Source: Bog-473 sp963791455
GTDB taxonomy: Bacteria; Actinomycetota; Acidimicrobiia; Acidimicrobiales; RAAP-2
Assembly (NCBI GenBank): GCA_963791455.1
Contig: CAWBSM010000006.1
Span: 178,716 to 242,715, forward strand
DNA: 64,000 nucleotides
Direction of reading: 5' to 3'
Shown: piece after piece, positions 25,071-34,776 of the stretch
Position numbering within the stretch: position 1 is the stretch's first letter
Layout of the letters: every line of letters begins with the position of its first letter
Program-made: the position numbers and the translations under genes
Notes under the pieces: generated by a model
Seen by the model: the letters and a program-made list of their open reading frames with translations, nothing else
Told to the model about the DNA's origin: nothing
The model's database searches: none

Positions 25071-26942
25071 ATGGAGCACCGGGCATTCGGAATGCCATCC
25101 GACGCATCTCAAACGCCAGCCCGTCCAACACTCCGAACCCATGATGTGGACTCACTCGGTCCCCATGCTGCGTTAGACCCATCGGAATCCACCAAAGCGG
25201 CCGCCGCTCATCCGGCGACCCCGCCGGCAAGGTCTCGCGATTGCGCTAACTCGGACCAGTTGCGATACCGGAATGGCTTGAGTTGGACGAGACACTCTCC
25301 GGCAACTGCTGGATATCCAACTCACGCTGCGACAAGCAAGACGCAACGGTTGCGACAACAGGAGGGACTCCTTCCGATAGTTGTGACGACCGCTGTCATG
25401 TTGCTCGTCGCCGCCGTTACAGCTCTCGTCATGACCAGAGGTTCTTTCAGTGGAGCCGTGGAGACCTCCGTTTCTGCGACTTCGAGCGTGACCACGAGCG
25501 GCCAATCGAGTGCGGCCGAGCTGTCGAGAACAGCAACAAGTGCCCCGAGTGACGCGCCCACGACCACCCAAGCTGCGTCATCCTCACGGATTCAAACGCC
25601 AAGCTCAAACGTTTCGATGCCTACAGGGATGACTTCAGGTGGTTCCAAAGACGCCAACGCTTCCGGTCCCTCGTCGCAAGGTCACCTGTCTGACCCGGTT
25701 CAGCCAACAACCATGACGACTCCAACGTCAACTGTGGAGGTTCCAACATCAACAAGCTCAACCGGGACCGTCGAATCAGCCGTGGCACTAGCGTCACCGC
25801 AGCCGCAGCCGCGCGCCCAGGTGTCGGCGCCGATCGCCGACGTCGGCCCGGTCCCGATGGCGCCGCCGGCGCACTACGTGAGCCCGGCCCAATATGGCGC
25901 CTTGGGCAACGGGACCTCCGACGACACCACCGCCGTCCAAGACGCCATCAACGCGGCGGCCGCCGCGGGCGAGGTGGTGTGGCTCCCGGCGCAGAGCACC
26001 TATGTGATCTCGGGCCGGCTCACGGTGCCCTCGAACACCACCATCGAGGGCGCCGGGGTGAGCTCGGTCCTGCGCTTCACCTGGACCTCGGGGGCGCGGG
26101 GGGCGCACTACATCGAGAACGCGGACCCAAGCGGCGGCGACACCAACATCACGTTGTCGAACTTCACTCTGCTCGGGTCGGGCTCGGGCGAGCCGGCGGG
26201 GACCAACGCCCAGAACGGGGGCAACCTGGTCTCGGCGGTCAACGTCGAGCTGGCCACGCACTGGACCATCGCCCACCTCCAGATCGAGGACTCCCCGGGG
26301 CCCTCGATCACCTACCACGGCGGCAGCGACATCACCATCGAGTACAACGACTGCCACAACGGCGGGCGCGACGGCATCACGGGGTACTGGGACCAGGGCC
26401 CTTCGATCACCAACCTGTCCGACGTGGTGATCGCGGACAACCAGATCAGCGAGGTGGGCGACGACGCCATCGCCGTGCTCGGGGCGGCGAACAACCTGCG
26501 CAACCCCAGTGGCCCGCTGCCGAGTGACATCACGATCGAGGACAACCGCATCGTGGGCTGGCCCTCCAATGTCAACGGATCGATGCTCGGTCGCGGCATC
26601 AACGTCTCGGTGGTCGGCCCCAACGTCACGGTCACGGACAACTACATCGAGAACACGTACTCGGCCGGGCTGATGATCTCGGGTTGCACGTCCAAGTGGT
26701 GCCCGAGCGGTTATAAGAACTGGCAGACCACCGGCGTGAGCGCCACCGACAACACCATCGTCAACGCCGGTCAGCTCTACGCGGGCTCGACCGAGGGCCA
26801 GCACAATCAGCCCGGCTACGGCATCTACGTCGCCAACAGCGCCGCCCCCATCACCGTCACGGGGAACACGATCACCAACGCCGCTTTGGGCAACGTGGAG
26901 GTGGCGAGCTGCTCGGGAGGCTGCCAGATCCAAAGCGGCTGA
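25071..26942 (+). CDS. Membrane-anchored right-handed beta-helix (pectate-lyase-like) protein
   Basis: A 623-residue chimera. Residues 1-99 are cytosolic, 100-121 a membrane span (LLPIVVTTAVMLLVAAVTAL), and 122-275 a Ser/Thr/Pro linker. From 278 comes a pectate-lyase-superfamily beta helix: HYVSPAQYGALGNGTSDDTTAVQDAINAA, then coils such as ITIEYNDCHNGGRDGI, VVIADNQISEVGDDAI and ITVTGNTITNAALGNVEVA. It would face outward and cut or bind polysaccharide. The 5' third is less GC-rich than the beta-helix part, so the enzyme domain may have been grafted onto the anchor. The start is uncertain. Confidence 0.82.
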   Translation: MEHRAFGMPSDASQTPARPTLRTHDVDSLGPHAALDPSESTKAAAAHPATPPARSRDCANSDQLRYRNGLSWTRHSPATAGYPTHAATSKTQRLRQQEGLLPIVVTTAVMLLVAAVTALVMTRGSFSGAVETSVSATSSVTTSGQSSAAELSRTATSAPSDAPTTTQAASSSRIQTPSSNVSMPTGMTSGGSKDANASGPSSQGHLSDPVQPTTMTTPTSTVEVPTSTSSTGTVESAVALASPQPQPRAQVSAPIADVGPVPMAPPAHYVSPAQYGALGNGTSDDTTAVQDAINAAAAAGEVVWLPAQSTYVISGRLTVPSNTTIEGAGVSSVLRFTWTSGARGAHYIENADPSGGDTNITLSNFTLLGSGSGEPAGTNAQNGGNLVSAVNVELATHWTIAHLQIEDSPGPSITYHGGSDITIEYNDCHNGGRDGITGYWDQGPSITNLSDVVIADNQISEVGDDAIAVLGAANNLRNPSGPLPSDITIEDNRIVGWPSNVNGSMLGRGINVSVVGPNVTVTDNYIENTYSAGLMISGCTSKWCPSGYKNWQTTGVSATDNTIVNAGQLYAGSTEGQHNQPGYGIYVANSAAPITVTGNTITNAALGNVEVASCSGGCQIQSG

Positions 26943-27576
26943 CCCGGCTGGGCCGAGGGCGCGCAAGCTGACGAAAGGCTTGATCCGAATGCCGACAGCG
27001 GGTCTGTGCTCGACGGCTTTGAAGACACAGAGCTCGTTGCCCTCGCACTCGGCCATCACAACCCAAATCCTCGGCACCTGTCTGACCGTTTTGTACTCGC
27101 CGGAGTGTGCAGTGGCACGATCCCAGTAGCCCAGTTGGCTGCCGAATCGCCGCGTTCTTTCATCTGCCGAGTGCCCGGTAAAGGGCACTCCCATGACCCC
27201 TGCAACAATGGACCTCAACTTGAGGTCTAGAGAAACTGCCTACGCGTAGATCGCATGACCTGGGACCGCTCACGTACTCCGTACGGAGTCATCTCTGCCA
27301 CAGCCCATTGCGCGTATGCAACGCGGTTCGACACGCCTCGGCATGGCGATCTGGAACCCCTATGACATCGACCAGCCCGAGGTAGCCGCCAGGGCCATGG
27401 CCGATTCTCGGTCACGAGCAGATTGGACGCTTGAGCGACGTCCTACCAAGGTCATGAACGTCACCGCAGACTGGTCGCGCCCAGGCGAGTTCCAGTCTGG
27501 TGAGACCAAGAGCATTCGATTCGGGCAGCCACCGTCAAGCGGGTGACCCAGTCCCTGCCAGCTTGAGCGGTACTAG
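26943..27576. other. Intergenic region, one palindrome
   Basis: No gene recognised. It contains CCTCAACTTGAGG at about 27212, a dyad resembling a shortened MerR-family operator, followed by TCTAGAG. A similar but imperfect sequence occurs near 57090. Confidence 0.35.
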
Positions 27577-27927
27577 TCAGTTGATGGGCGAGCCGAACCT
27601 GAGAACATTGCCATCCGGGTCAACGACTGCGCCTTCGTGTTGACCCCACTCCGTGTCCTAGGGCACGTGAACGTCGACTCCTGCATCTAGTCATGATTGC
27701 GCGAACTCGTCAGCATCATCGAACCACAGGTAGGCCGAATGCTTCGCATCGGACGGGAGAGTTCCCGGAACACACCCGAGATGGATCTCGACCCTGTCGC
27801 GCTTCGCGAAGCCGTATCCACTACCTTGGTAAGCCCTCACCTTGAATCCGAGTCGTTCGTAGTACGACAAGGAAGCGTTGAGGTCGCGGACTGGCAGAAT
27901 GGGTGCGGCCCGCTTCATCTTCGCCAT
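27577..27927 (-). pseudogene. VOC-family (bleomycin-resistance-like) gene with two in-frame stops
   Basis: The frame starts MAKMKRAAPILPVRDLNASL and continues SYYERLGFKVRAYQG, GYGFAKRDRVEIHLG, WFDDADEFAQS. It then meets TGA, reads LDAGVDVHVP, meets TAG, and finishes DTEWGQHEGAVVDPDG, NVLRFGSPIN. All parts are in one frame and in family order over 116 codons, so only the two stop codons break a complete gene. Intact relatives bind and sequester drugs or act as glyoxalase-like enzymes. Sequencing error at two sites is less likely than decay. Confidence 0.82.
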
Positions 27928-28213
27928 TCCAGAACGGTAGCTGATTTACCCGCCCGTTCGATGGTTGATTCCGATTGAATAATCGTAGGTCTGAGGGGGT
28001 GCCGATTGACCTTGTCGCAGGACGGGGACGGGGCGGCAGGCCTTCGCTCGCCGACCATGCGGGCGCCGTCGCGCAGTCGTTGGGTGCGAATCAGTGACAC
28101 GTGCGTCCATTGGCGGAATTGTGGTCCCCGCAACGATAGAGGCAACGTACTGCGTTCAGGCTGAGCAGGGGGCGGGCAAAGTCGGGTCCCCTAACCCTAT
28201 GATCAAAGGAGAA

Positions 28214-28606
28214 ATGAACGAATCCATCCAGAGAGCTCTGCGCCGATTCACGAAAGCGACAAGGCGACTCGCCATGCGATCAGCCGGTACGGAACAGTCC
28301 GGCACTTCGGTCGTCCGCCATGTTGGACGCCGTTCGAGCCGGAGATATGAGACCCCGGTCGTAGCGGTTGAGCGGGACGACAGTCTTTTGATCGCCCTCC
28401 CCTATGGGCGACGCACTGATTGGATGAAGAACGTCCTCGCCAGCGGGACGGCGACCCTCGTCACCCATGGGCAAGCATACGAAGTCGATCAACCACAGGT
28501 CATCTCGATGACCGACGCGACACGATACTTTCGCCCGAAGGAGCAGAAATTGCACCGGCGCTTCGCCGTTGACACCTGCCTCCGGCTCCATCGCATGGCG
28601 TCGTAG
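28214..28606 (+). CDS. Deazaflavin (F420)-dependent nitroreductase-like protein
   Basis: A 130-residue Ddn-type split-barrel protein: GRRSSRRYETPVVAVERDDSLLIALPYGRRTDWMKNVLASGTATL and AYEVDQPQVI match the family, whose members reduce nitro or quinone compounds with F420H2. ATG 28214 has AGGAG immediately upstream; ATG 28199 is an alternative. It joins the LLM enzyme at 7.2 kb as evidence for F420 use. It is slightly shorter than usual members at the C-terminus. Confidence 0.82.
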   Translation: MNESIQRALRRFTKATRRLAMRSAGTEQSGTSVVRHVGRRSSRRYETPVVAVERDDSLLIALPYGRRTDWMKNVLASGTATLVTHGQAYEVDQPQVISMTDATRYFRPKEQKLHRRFAVDTCLRLHRMAS

Positions 28607-28795
28607 AGCCGACGAGCGGCTGACAGGTGGCGTGATCGAACAACGCCTCGACGAATGGATTGGTCAAATCTTTGATCCCAAGAACGTCGATCAGACGCGC
28701 CCGACACTGATTGCGGCTCGCGTTGTCCGCTCCCCCGGTGTGGAGAATAATGGCCCGACGACCGCAAACGGGAACACCCTTCGAAGACGGCTGCC

Positions 28796-29203
28796 CTACG
28801 TGTTCTGAAAGGCCGGGGAGTAACAAACAGCAACGATCAAGCGTTCCGGGCTCAACAGCCGCGCGGTAATTTGACCCCACGGTTCGGTGCGGGCACCGTG
28901 TATGAGCTGGTAGCCCTTAGCACTGAGTTCAGCTGCCGCCTCGGCTACGTCAGCGACTTCGAACTCGATGCTGGCCTGGGGCACCGGAACCTCGGCTGGC
29001 CATTCGGTGGTTCCGAAGCAGGCGTTCGCCGCCTCGGAAAGGGGCCAGAGGCCGAAATGCTTTGCCCCTTCAAGTTCATGGGTGAACACGTAGTCGCCGT
29101 CTTGACCCTCGAAGGACAGGCCTAGGCCGTCCACGTAGAAGGACCGAGAGACCTCGGGGTCTCGCACGATCGGAGTGATGCTCGTCACAAACTGCACATC
29201 CAT
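28796..29203 (-). CDS. VOC-family (glyoxalase-like) protein
   Basis: A 135-residue vicinal-oxygen-chelate protein: FVTSITPIVRDPEVSRSFYVDGLGLSFEG, HFGLWPLSEAANACFG, ASIEFEVADVAEAAAELSAKGYQLIHGARTEPWGQ and a final SPERLIVAVCYSP. Two beta-alpha-beta-beta-beta modules are evident. ATG 29203 follows GGAGG at 9 bases. The substrate is unknown. Confidence 0.88.
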   Translation of the reverse strand: MDVQFVTSITPIVRDPEVSRSFYVDGLGLSFEGQDGDYVFTHELEGAKHFGLWPLSEAANACFGTTEWPAEVPVPQASIEFEVADVAEAAAELSAKGYQLIHGARTEPWGQITARLLSPERLIVAVCYSPAFQNT

Positions 29204-29337
29204 CAGGCTGCACCTCCGCGGTTTCTCACCGCCAGTTTTTCCGTCCTATCCCAGAGAGGAGAGTACCCTCGCTGGCTGAACTGAAGTGCGCCAACGTCCA
29301 GAGGCAAGACGCACCCCGCCTGACAGAGACGGACGTG

Positions 29338-29570
29338 ACTGGCGGGGGCGAGCGCCGGCCGCGGGAGGCGGGTGCGATAGAACGCAGCCCGCGAGCCCGG
29401 CGCTCAAACCCCAATAAAGACTGAGTCAGTCGGCATAGCACGTGATACCGGCGGGATTTGACGGGGCGAGCGCGGGCCGCGGGGTGCTGCTGTCGGAAGT
29501 CACACGCGTCCCGCGCTCAAGCCCATACCGACAGAGTCGTCGGCAGAGGGCGTGATACCGACAAGGGTTG
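29338..29570. repeat. Two tandem copies of a unit of about 118 bp
   Basis: The stretches 29338-29455 and 29456-29570 share, in order, GGGGCGAGCGC-GGCCGCGGG, CCCGCG-GC-C-GCGCTCAA-CCC, a CAGTCGGCA/GTCGTCGGCA segment and GTGATACCG. The unit is non-coding and lies between two small minus-strand genes. Confidence 0.6.
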
Positions 29571-29930
29571 CTATCCCTTGTGATCCTTATGCATCCGCCT
29601 AGTCCACCAGTCCTGGACTTGGTCGCGCATGGTGCGTTCCTCCGTGCGGACCTCCTCAAATTCCGCGTCCGTCGCCGCCATCAGTTCGACAACAGCATCA
29701 AGAATGGCATCCGTTGATGCCTGATCTTCCCATCCGGCAAACGAAACAGCCAGGACGAGATCTTCGCCTTCCATCCCCGCCTCGTAAGCCGTGTTGTCTG
29801 CGAGGTGATTGAAGATCTTGATCCATTCCTCAATTGGTGCGCTCGCATTCGTGGGTCGAAGGAGAACCACGATTTTATCGCCGGATTTCCTTACCTCTGG
29901 ATTGGCTCCGGGCAATTCGAGGTGTGTCAT
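29571..29930 (-). CDS. Hypothetical protein, 119 aa
   Basis: An acidic soluble protein of unknown family with alternating strands and helices: PEVRKSGDKIVVLLRPTNA, IEEWIKIFNHLADNTAYEAG, EDLVLAVSFAGWED, TDAILDAVVELMAATDAEFEEV, ending in a charged WTRRMHKDHKG tail. The composition strongly suggests a real gene. No clear ribosome site precedes ATG 29930. Confidence 0.65.
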   Translation of the reverse strand: MTHLELPGANPEVRKSGDKIVVLLRPTNASAPIEEWIKIFNHLADNTAYEAGMEGEDLVLAVSFAGWEDQASTDAILDAVVELMAATDAEFEEVRTEERTMRDQVQDWWTRRMHKDHKG

Positions 29931-30299
29931 AATCCGTACGCTATCTCAACGTTCCTCAACCTCCGTAGGGTTCTAATGACACTGAGACATGCACCGTCTC
30001 TTCTCGAGCGAGGCGCGAGCGGGGTCTCGGCCTGAGGTTCCCGTGCCGATGCTGCCGGCAAAGACGCTCATCCATCATGCGTTCGATACGAATGGTGATC
30101 CGGCCGTGACGGCTGAACGGTTCCCTCGGAATAGGCCGCTGCGGTCGTTTTTGAGGTACCGGCGGTTCGTTCTCAGGCGCTGAAACGCGTTCATGGCTCA
30201 GGCCGAGTGCGGCTCAAAAATCCTTAAGAATGTCTTACGATTAGCCGTTATGGTCGGTCGACCAGAGAGACATATTCGTGTTTGCCGGGAGGGATCGCG
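29931..30299. other. Promoter-containing gap before the collagen-like gene
   Basis: No gene recognised. An AT-rich stretch around 30215-30250 (AAAAATCCTTAAGAATGTC, GATTAGC) is the likeliest promoter for the collagen-like gene. Confidence 0.35.
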
Positions 30300-31031
30300 A
30301 TGACGGAGGCGCACACCGAAGAGCTACGACCGAATCTCGTCCACCTTGGCGACACTGAGCAGGTAAGCCAGGTCGGCGGAGCTACGAGCGAACACAGCAT
30401 TTCCGACCGGATGATCCTGTGGGCACTGATAGCGGCGATCGCGTTGGCGCTCGGTGCGCTAACGGTAGGACTGATCGCACTGACTTCGTCGCGGGATGCC
30501 GTGGCCGGTCCCCAAGGACCAACGGGTGCTCAAGGCGCCCCTGGCGTCCAGGGTGTGCAAGGGGCGCCCGGTTCCCAGGGACCCCAAGGAGCAACCGGAT
30601 CGCCGGGACCGCCCGGACCGCAGGGAGCCACTGGTCTCACCGGAAAGCAAGGCGCTCCCGGCCCAGCTGGAGCGCAAGGTGCTCCTGGTCCGACTGGCCC
30701 CTCCGGAGCGAGCGGCACGATCGTGGCGAGCGCCGCTACATCCGGGGCGACCGTTGTCTCAGCCGCCGATCCCGCGGTTGGGACGACCGTGATCGCAACG
30801 GCGTCGTGCCCGCAGGGTGAGATTGTGCTCGGAGGTGGCGCGCAGGTCTCAGCAACCGGCTTCGACGGCAAGAATGTCACCTTACGATCGTCCTTTCCCG
30901 CCGGTTCAAACGGGTGGCGAGCCGTGGGGTCGGTGATCGGGCCCCTCGTCGCCGGAGAACACATGGCCGTGCATCCCTACGTTCTCTGCGGCAAGACGTC
31001 TGGGAGCCAATCCGCTACTCCGGCGACGTGA
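30300..31031 (+). CDS. Membrane-anchored collagen-like (Gly-X-Y) repeat protein
   Basis: A 243-residue protein with a short cytosolic start, a membrane span (MILWALIAAIALALGALTVGL) and about 22 consecutive Gly-X-Y triplets (GPQGPTGAQGAPG onward), followed by a compact C-terminal domain with TASCPQGEIVLGGGAQVSA and a late Cys. It should display a triple-helical stalk outside the cell. ATG 30300 has GGGAGGG upstream. The C-terminal domain resembles trimerising heads found after bacterial collagen stalks. Confidence 0.88.
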   Translation: MTEAHTEELRPNLVHLGDTEQVSQVGGATSEHSISDRMILWALIAAIALALGALTVGLIALTSSRDAVAGPQGPTGAQGAPGVQGVQGAPGSQGPQGATGSPGPPGPQGATGLTGKQGAPGPAGAQGAPGPTGPSGASGTIVASAATSGATVVSAADPAVGTTVIATASCPQGEIVLGGGAQVSATGFDGKNVTLRSSFPAGSNGWRAVGSVIGPLVAGEHMAVHPYVLCGKTSGSQSATPAT

Positions 31032-31488
31032 GACCCAACCGACCTTGAGCCAAAGGCCCGACCCCGATGCGTCCACCGAACCGCAGACGGGACTCGATTG
31101 AACGATTGAGCCGGTGCCGGTTAGCGGCGCCCCCGCGGCTCAAAGAGGAGCTTCGGTTGCGTGTAGGCGTTGCAGCTTTCCGTGGGGATTGGGTGCTCAC
31201 GTCTGCGGCGCTCGTCGAACGGAGGATGCCATACCCTGCAATTCGCCATGTCTCACAGTGAGCCAACACTCCCCATGGGGAAATCTCCTAGATAAAGCGG
31301 TGAGAAAGCGAGAAGCGCTGTTCGAGCATGGCCCTGTGGGGATGCGAGGCTCCACCTCGCCTGCCGCCTGCCGCCTGCCGCCTGCCGCCTGCTCCTGCAG
31401 ACCGGATTGAGCCCGACCCGCTGAGAGCTTCTATCTTTATCCAGATGCCCGGCCAGTCCGACCAAGTGAGAGCACCTCGCCACTAGTT
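31032..31488. other. Intergenic region with a 7-bp tandem repeat
   Basis: No gene recognised. It holds nearly five perfect copies of GCCTGCC at 31359-31391, a likely slippage site, about 100 bases before the next gene. Confidence 0.5.
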
Positions 31489-33555
31489 GTGATGGCCAAG
31501 ACCTCTACGAACATCGGCGCGGAGCTCGCCGAGGCACCCAAAGCTGGTCCAAGCGGCTTCATGTTGGAGCCGAGCCCGTGGCGGTTGGGGACCCTGAGCA
31601 TGCTGACGCTCTTCGTCGAGCTTGCACTTATTCGGTGGACCGCTGCCAACAGCGTTTACCTGGCCCTCATCACGAACTTCGTGCTCCTGGCGAGCTTCCT
31701 CGGCATCGGAACGGGTTTCCTGCTCGCCGATGGGTCGCGGAACCTGTTCCGGCTGGCGCCATTGTCACTTGCCGTGCTCGTCGCGTTCGTCCTCACCTTC
31801 CCCGTGAAGCTCGTGGCACTTCGGGGCCCGCATGAGTTCCAGGGTCTCTCAGGGCATGCGCCTTTGTCCCAGTGGGTCAGCCTCCCGATCACCTTTGTGC
31901 TGGTGGTCCTGGTGATGGCCGGCCTCGGACAGGCGACGGCCCGGACATTCTCTCAGTTCAAACCCCTAGACGCCTACCGCCTCGACATCATCGGAAGCGT
32001 CGGAGGAATCGCACTGTTCTCAGTCCTGTCATTCATCGGGCTCCCGCCCATCGCGTGGGGTGGGGTGGTGGCCGTCATGTTCGTGCTCCTTCTCGGAGTA
32101 CGCCAGCGGTGGTGGCAGTGGCTCGCGATAGCCGGCATCGTCGTGATGCTGCTGTTCGAGTCACTCTCCACCGTCGACCTCTGGTCGCCGTATTACAAGA
32201 TCACGACGAGCCATGTGACCAGCACGGTGGACGGCCACGTGTACCACGGACTCGCCGTCTTCGGTAACAACATCCCCTATCAGACCCTGTACTCGATCTC
32301 AACCCTGCACAGAATCGAGACCTTCTACTTCTTGCCGTACCGGCACGTCACGAAAAGCTCGCTCTCGAATGTCCTCGTGATCGGCGCAGGGACCGGAAAC
32401 GACGTCGGTGTGGCACTTTCCGAAGGGGCACGCCACGTCGACGCAGTCGAGATCGACCCCGATCTGGTTCAGCTCGGGAAGGACCACAATCCCGAGCACG
32501 CTTATCAGAACCAGCACGTGACGATTCACATCGATGACGGACGAGCATTTCTCCAAGACACGAGCCAGCATTACTCGCTGATCCTCTACGCGCTACCGGA
32601 TTCCCTCACTGCCCTCACAGGCCAGTCCGCACCCGTGGGTCTCGAAAATTACCTTCTCACGACAGAGGCCATTCAAGAGGCCCGGAACCATCTGGCCCCC
32701 GGCGGGACCTTCGTGATGTACAACTACTACCAGCCGTTCCTGCTCGACCGCTATGCGACCGCGCTCAACGTGGTATTTGGCTCGCGTCCCTGTGTGGAAC
32801 TGGGTAACACCCTGAGCGGACGTCAGCAAGCTGTGCTCACGGTGGCCCTGAACGGCGACACCCCGAACTGCTCCACCTTCTGGAACGGCCAGCGGGTCGC
32901 GCCGGTCTCCGACGACCGCCCGTTCCCCTATCTGCCAACCCCTTCGATCCCGAACCACTACCTGTTGGTGGTGGGGCTCATCCTGGCAGCCTCCCTTGTA
33001 GTGGTGCGGGCAGCGGGTGGACCGTTCAAGAGTATGGCGCGTTTCATTGACCTGTTCTGGATGGGAGCGGCGTTCCTGCTGCTCGAGTCAAAGAACATCG
33101 TACAGTTCGCTTTGTTTTTCGGCACGACCTGGTACGTGAATTCGCTCGTCTTCACGGGTGTGCTCGTCAGTGTCTACGCGTCTGTGGAGACCGCGCGACA
33201 CGTGAAGCTCCCGCGCCCGATATGGCTCTACGGAGCGCTGCTCGTGGCGTTGGCCGTCTCGTTTATGGTCCCTCAGGCTTCATTGTTAGGGCTGCCGGTC
33301 GTGTTGCGCTTTTTGGCGGCATCGGCGCTCGCATTCGCACCGATCTTCATCGCGAATCTCGTCTTCGCTCAGCGGTTCAAGGACGTCGCCTCTTCCACCA
33401 CGGCTTTCGGCGCAAACCTGTTGGGGGCGATTGTGGGAGGCGTGCTCGAGTACCTGTCACTCATCACCGGGTTCAGATTCCTGCTCGTCGTTGTGGCGGC
33501 CCTCTATGGCCTAGCTTTTGTCTTCGGCCGGCGTCATCTCACCTCGCGCTCCTGA
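31489..33555 (+). CDS. Integral-membrane spermidine-synthase-like protein
   Basis: A 688-residue protein with about seven N-terminal membrane segments (from LSMLTLFVELALIRW), a cytosolic methyltransferase-fold domain near residues 240-480 (NVLVIGAGTGNDVGVALSEGA, HVDAVEIDPDLVQLG, HIDDGRAFL, LILYALPDSLT), and about six C-terminal segments. The Rossmann GxGTG and acidic DAVEIDP residues fit the nucleotide-cofactor site of spermidine synthases. The family couples a SpeE domain to a transporter-like shell; its product is not firmly known. The start is GTG 31489 or ATG 31492. Confidence 0.85.
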   Translation: MMAKTSTNIGAELAEAPKAGPSGFMLEPSPWRLGTLSMLTLFVELALIRWTAANSVYLALITNFVLLASFLGIGTGFLLADGSRNLFRLAPLSLAVLVAFVLTFPVKLVALRGPHEFQGLSGHAPLSQWVSLPITFVLVVLVMAGLGQATARTFSQFKPLDAYRLDIIGSVGGIALFSVLSFIGLPPIAWGGVVAVMFVLLLGVRQRWWQWLAIAGIVVMLLFESLSTVDLWSPYYKITTSHVTSTVDGHVYHGLAVFGNNIPYQTLYSISTLHRIETFYFLPYRHVTKSSLSNVLVIGAGTGNDVGVALSEGARHVDAVEIDPDLVQLGKDHNPEHAYQNQHVTIHIDDGRAFLQDTSQHYSLILYALPDSLTALTGQSAPVGLENYLLTTEAIQEARNHLAPGGTFVMYNYYQPFLLDRYATALNVVFGSRPCVELGNTLSGRQQAVLTVALNGDTPNCSTFWNGQRVAPVSDDRPFPYLPTPSIPNHYLLVVGLILAASLVVVRAAGGPFKSMARFIDLFWMGAAFLLLESKNIVQFALFFGTTWYVNSLVFTGVLVSVYASVETARHVKLPRPIWLYGALLVALAVSFMVPQASLLGLPVVLRFLAASALAFAPIFIANLVFAQRFKDVASSTTAFGANLLGAIVGGVLEYLSLITGFRFLLVVVAALYGLAFVFGRRHLTSRS

Positions 33556-33592
33556 GGATCGAGTGACACGGGGCGGAACTAGGCGGTGAGCT

Positions 33593-33853
33593 ATGGACCC
33601 AGATGGCGATATCGACGAGCCCGCCGAGATCGTCGAGCTTCGAACACATCGTGCCCACCGCATCGTCCGCAAAGCGAACACCCACGTCGTACGCTTCTTC
33701 CTGCGTGTGAATGACCGGTCAGGCCTTCGACCAAATGTTTCGAACCATGTCGAATTCGTTGACGTGCCACGTACCGTTCATACGGGGAGGACGGCTGTGT
33801 TTCTAGACCTCGCCGGAAACCGCTGGGGCATGTTCGGCCTTTGGGAGTTGTAA
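33593..33853 (+). CDS. Small protein, possible VOC-family remnant
   Basis: An 86-residue frame. Only the end, RTAVFLDLAGNRWGMFGL, resembles the C-terminal strand pair of VOC proteins; the first 60 residues do not match that family. It may be the truncated 3' end of a VOC gene with a scrambled front. It overlaps the ribosome-binding region of the APH gene. Confidence 0.38.
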   Translation: MDPDGDIDEPAEIVELRTHRAHRIVRKANTHVVRFFLRVNDRSGLRPNVSNHVEFVDVPRTVHTGRTAVFLDLAGNRWGMFGLWEL

Positions 33854-33855
33854 CG

Positions 33856-34776
33856 GTGGTGAACGGAGATCCTCTATGGGCAGTCCTCATCCCACCCCGC
33901 CTCACGCGGTTTCGGGAACTAGTCCAAATCGGCGATGAACAGCTGGATGTCGACTTCACAGGCTGGAACAAATTCGTTCTACTCGCGGCTGAACGTGCGT
34001 TCTTGTTCCCCCGAGAGGAGAACAATGTCGAGTGGTTTGAGCGCGAGTTGGCCGCGTACAGAGCGTTGGCACCGATAGGACTCCCGATTGTGCCGCGAAT
34101 GCTAGGTGAATGGCGGGACGAGACCGTCTATCCCTATGCGTTCGCCGCCGTCTCCCGACTTCCGGGCACTCACCCAGCCGACGCGAGCACTCTGGTAGAT
34201 CAGCTTGGCCGCTCAATCGCGGAATGGCACGAAATATCACCACCGGAGATGCCTGGCTTCAGGCCGCCCGCCCATCACGATCGCCCCGATAATCGTTGGC
34301 TTCACCGAGCACTTGACCCTGATACCACTCGGCAGGCCGCTGCGGAGGCAGCCGATCGCCTCGGATGCACCGACCGACTCGAGCGGTGGAGCGAGTAGAT
34401 GGAGATAGCCTCGCAGTTGCCCCATGTCCTCGTGCACGGCGACATCCATGAGGATCAGCTTCTTGTCGTCGATGGACAGATCACGGGCATTCTTGACTGG
34501 GAGACTGCACGCGTCGACCACCCCTTCTGGGACTTCGATCTCTGCGAATGGGGAACCGGGCTTTGGCGTCGTCATCGCCTGGAGTTCTCGCGGTTGTGGG
34601 CGGTCGCATGGCGGTCCTATGCCAGCGAACGCGGTCTGGACCTCGACCCCTCACCACTTGAGACGGCATTCCGGCTACGACATGCACTGTTCCTATTGGA
34701 AAACGATCGGGATCCACAAGTTGCGGGGACCATCGAGGAACATCTCGCGGCCCTTCACGAGCGGGTCAGACTCTGA
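33856..34776 (+). pseudogene. Aminoglycoside-phosphotransferase-family gene interrupted by one TAG codon
   Basis: One frame of 307 codons gives a full-length APH/choline-kinase-like protein except for TAG at 34396-34398. Before it: WFERELAAYRALAPIGLPIVPRMLGEW and VSRLPGTHPADAS. After it: VLVHGDIHEDQLLVVDGQI (catalytic HGD present, usual Asn replaced by Gln) and ILDWETARVDHPFWDFD (metal-binding Asp). GGGAG lies 8 bases before GTG 33856. Everything apart from the single stop looks maintained, so inactivation is recent or the codon is bypassed. Confidence 0.8.

Noticed and set aside
25794..27218. Open frame of 474 codons, minus strand, Val/Arg/Asp-rich
   Set aside because: Antisense shadow of the GC-rich beta-helix domain.
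27200..27235. SoxR/MerR-like operator CCTCAACTTGAGG, and a similar one at 57090
   Set aside because: The dyad is shorter than a functional MerR-type spacer and no MerR-family regulator or target gene starts there.
33856..34776. Genetic-code reassignment of TAG, prompted by the amber-split APH gene
   Set aside because: Other genes here end at TAG normally, and the VOC gene has a TGA as well, so simple decay is the better explanation.
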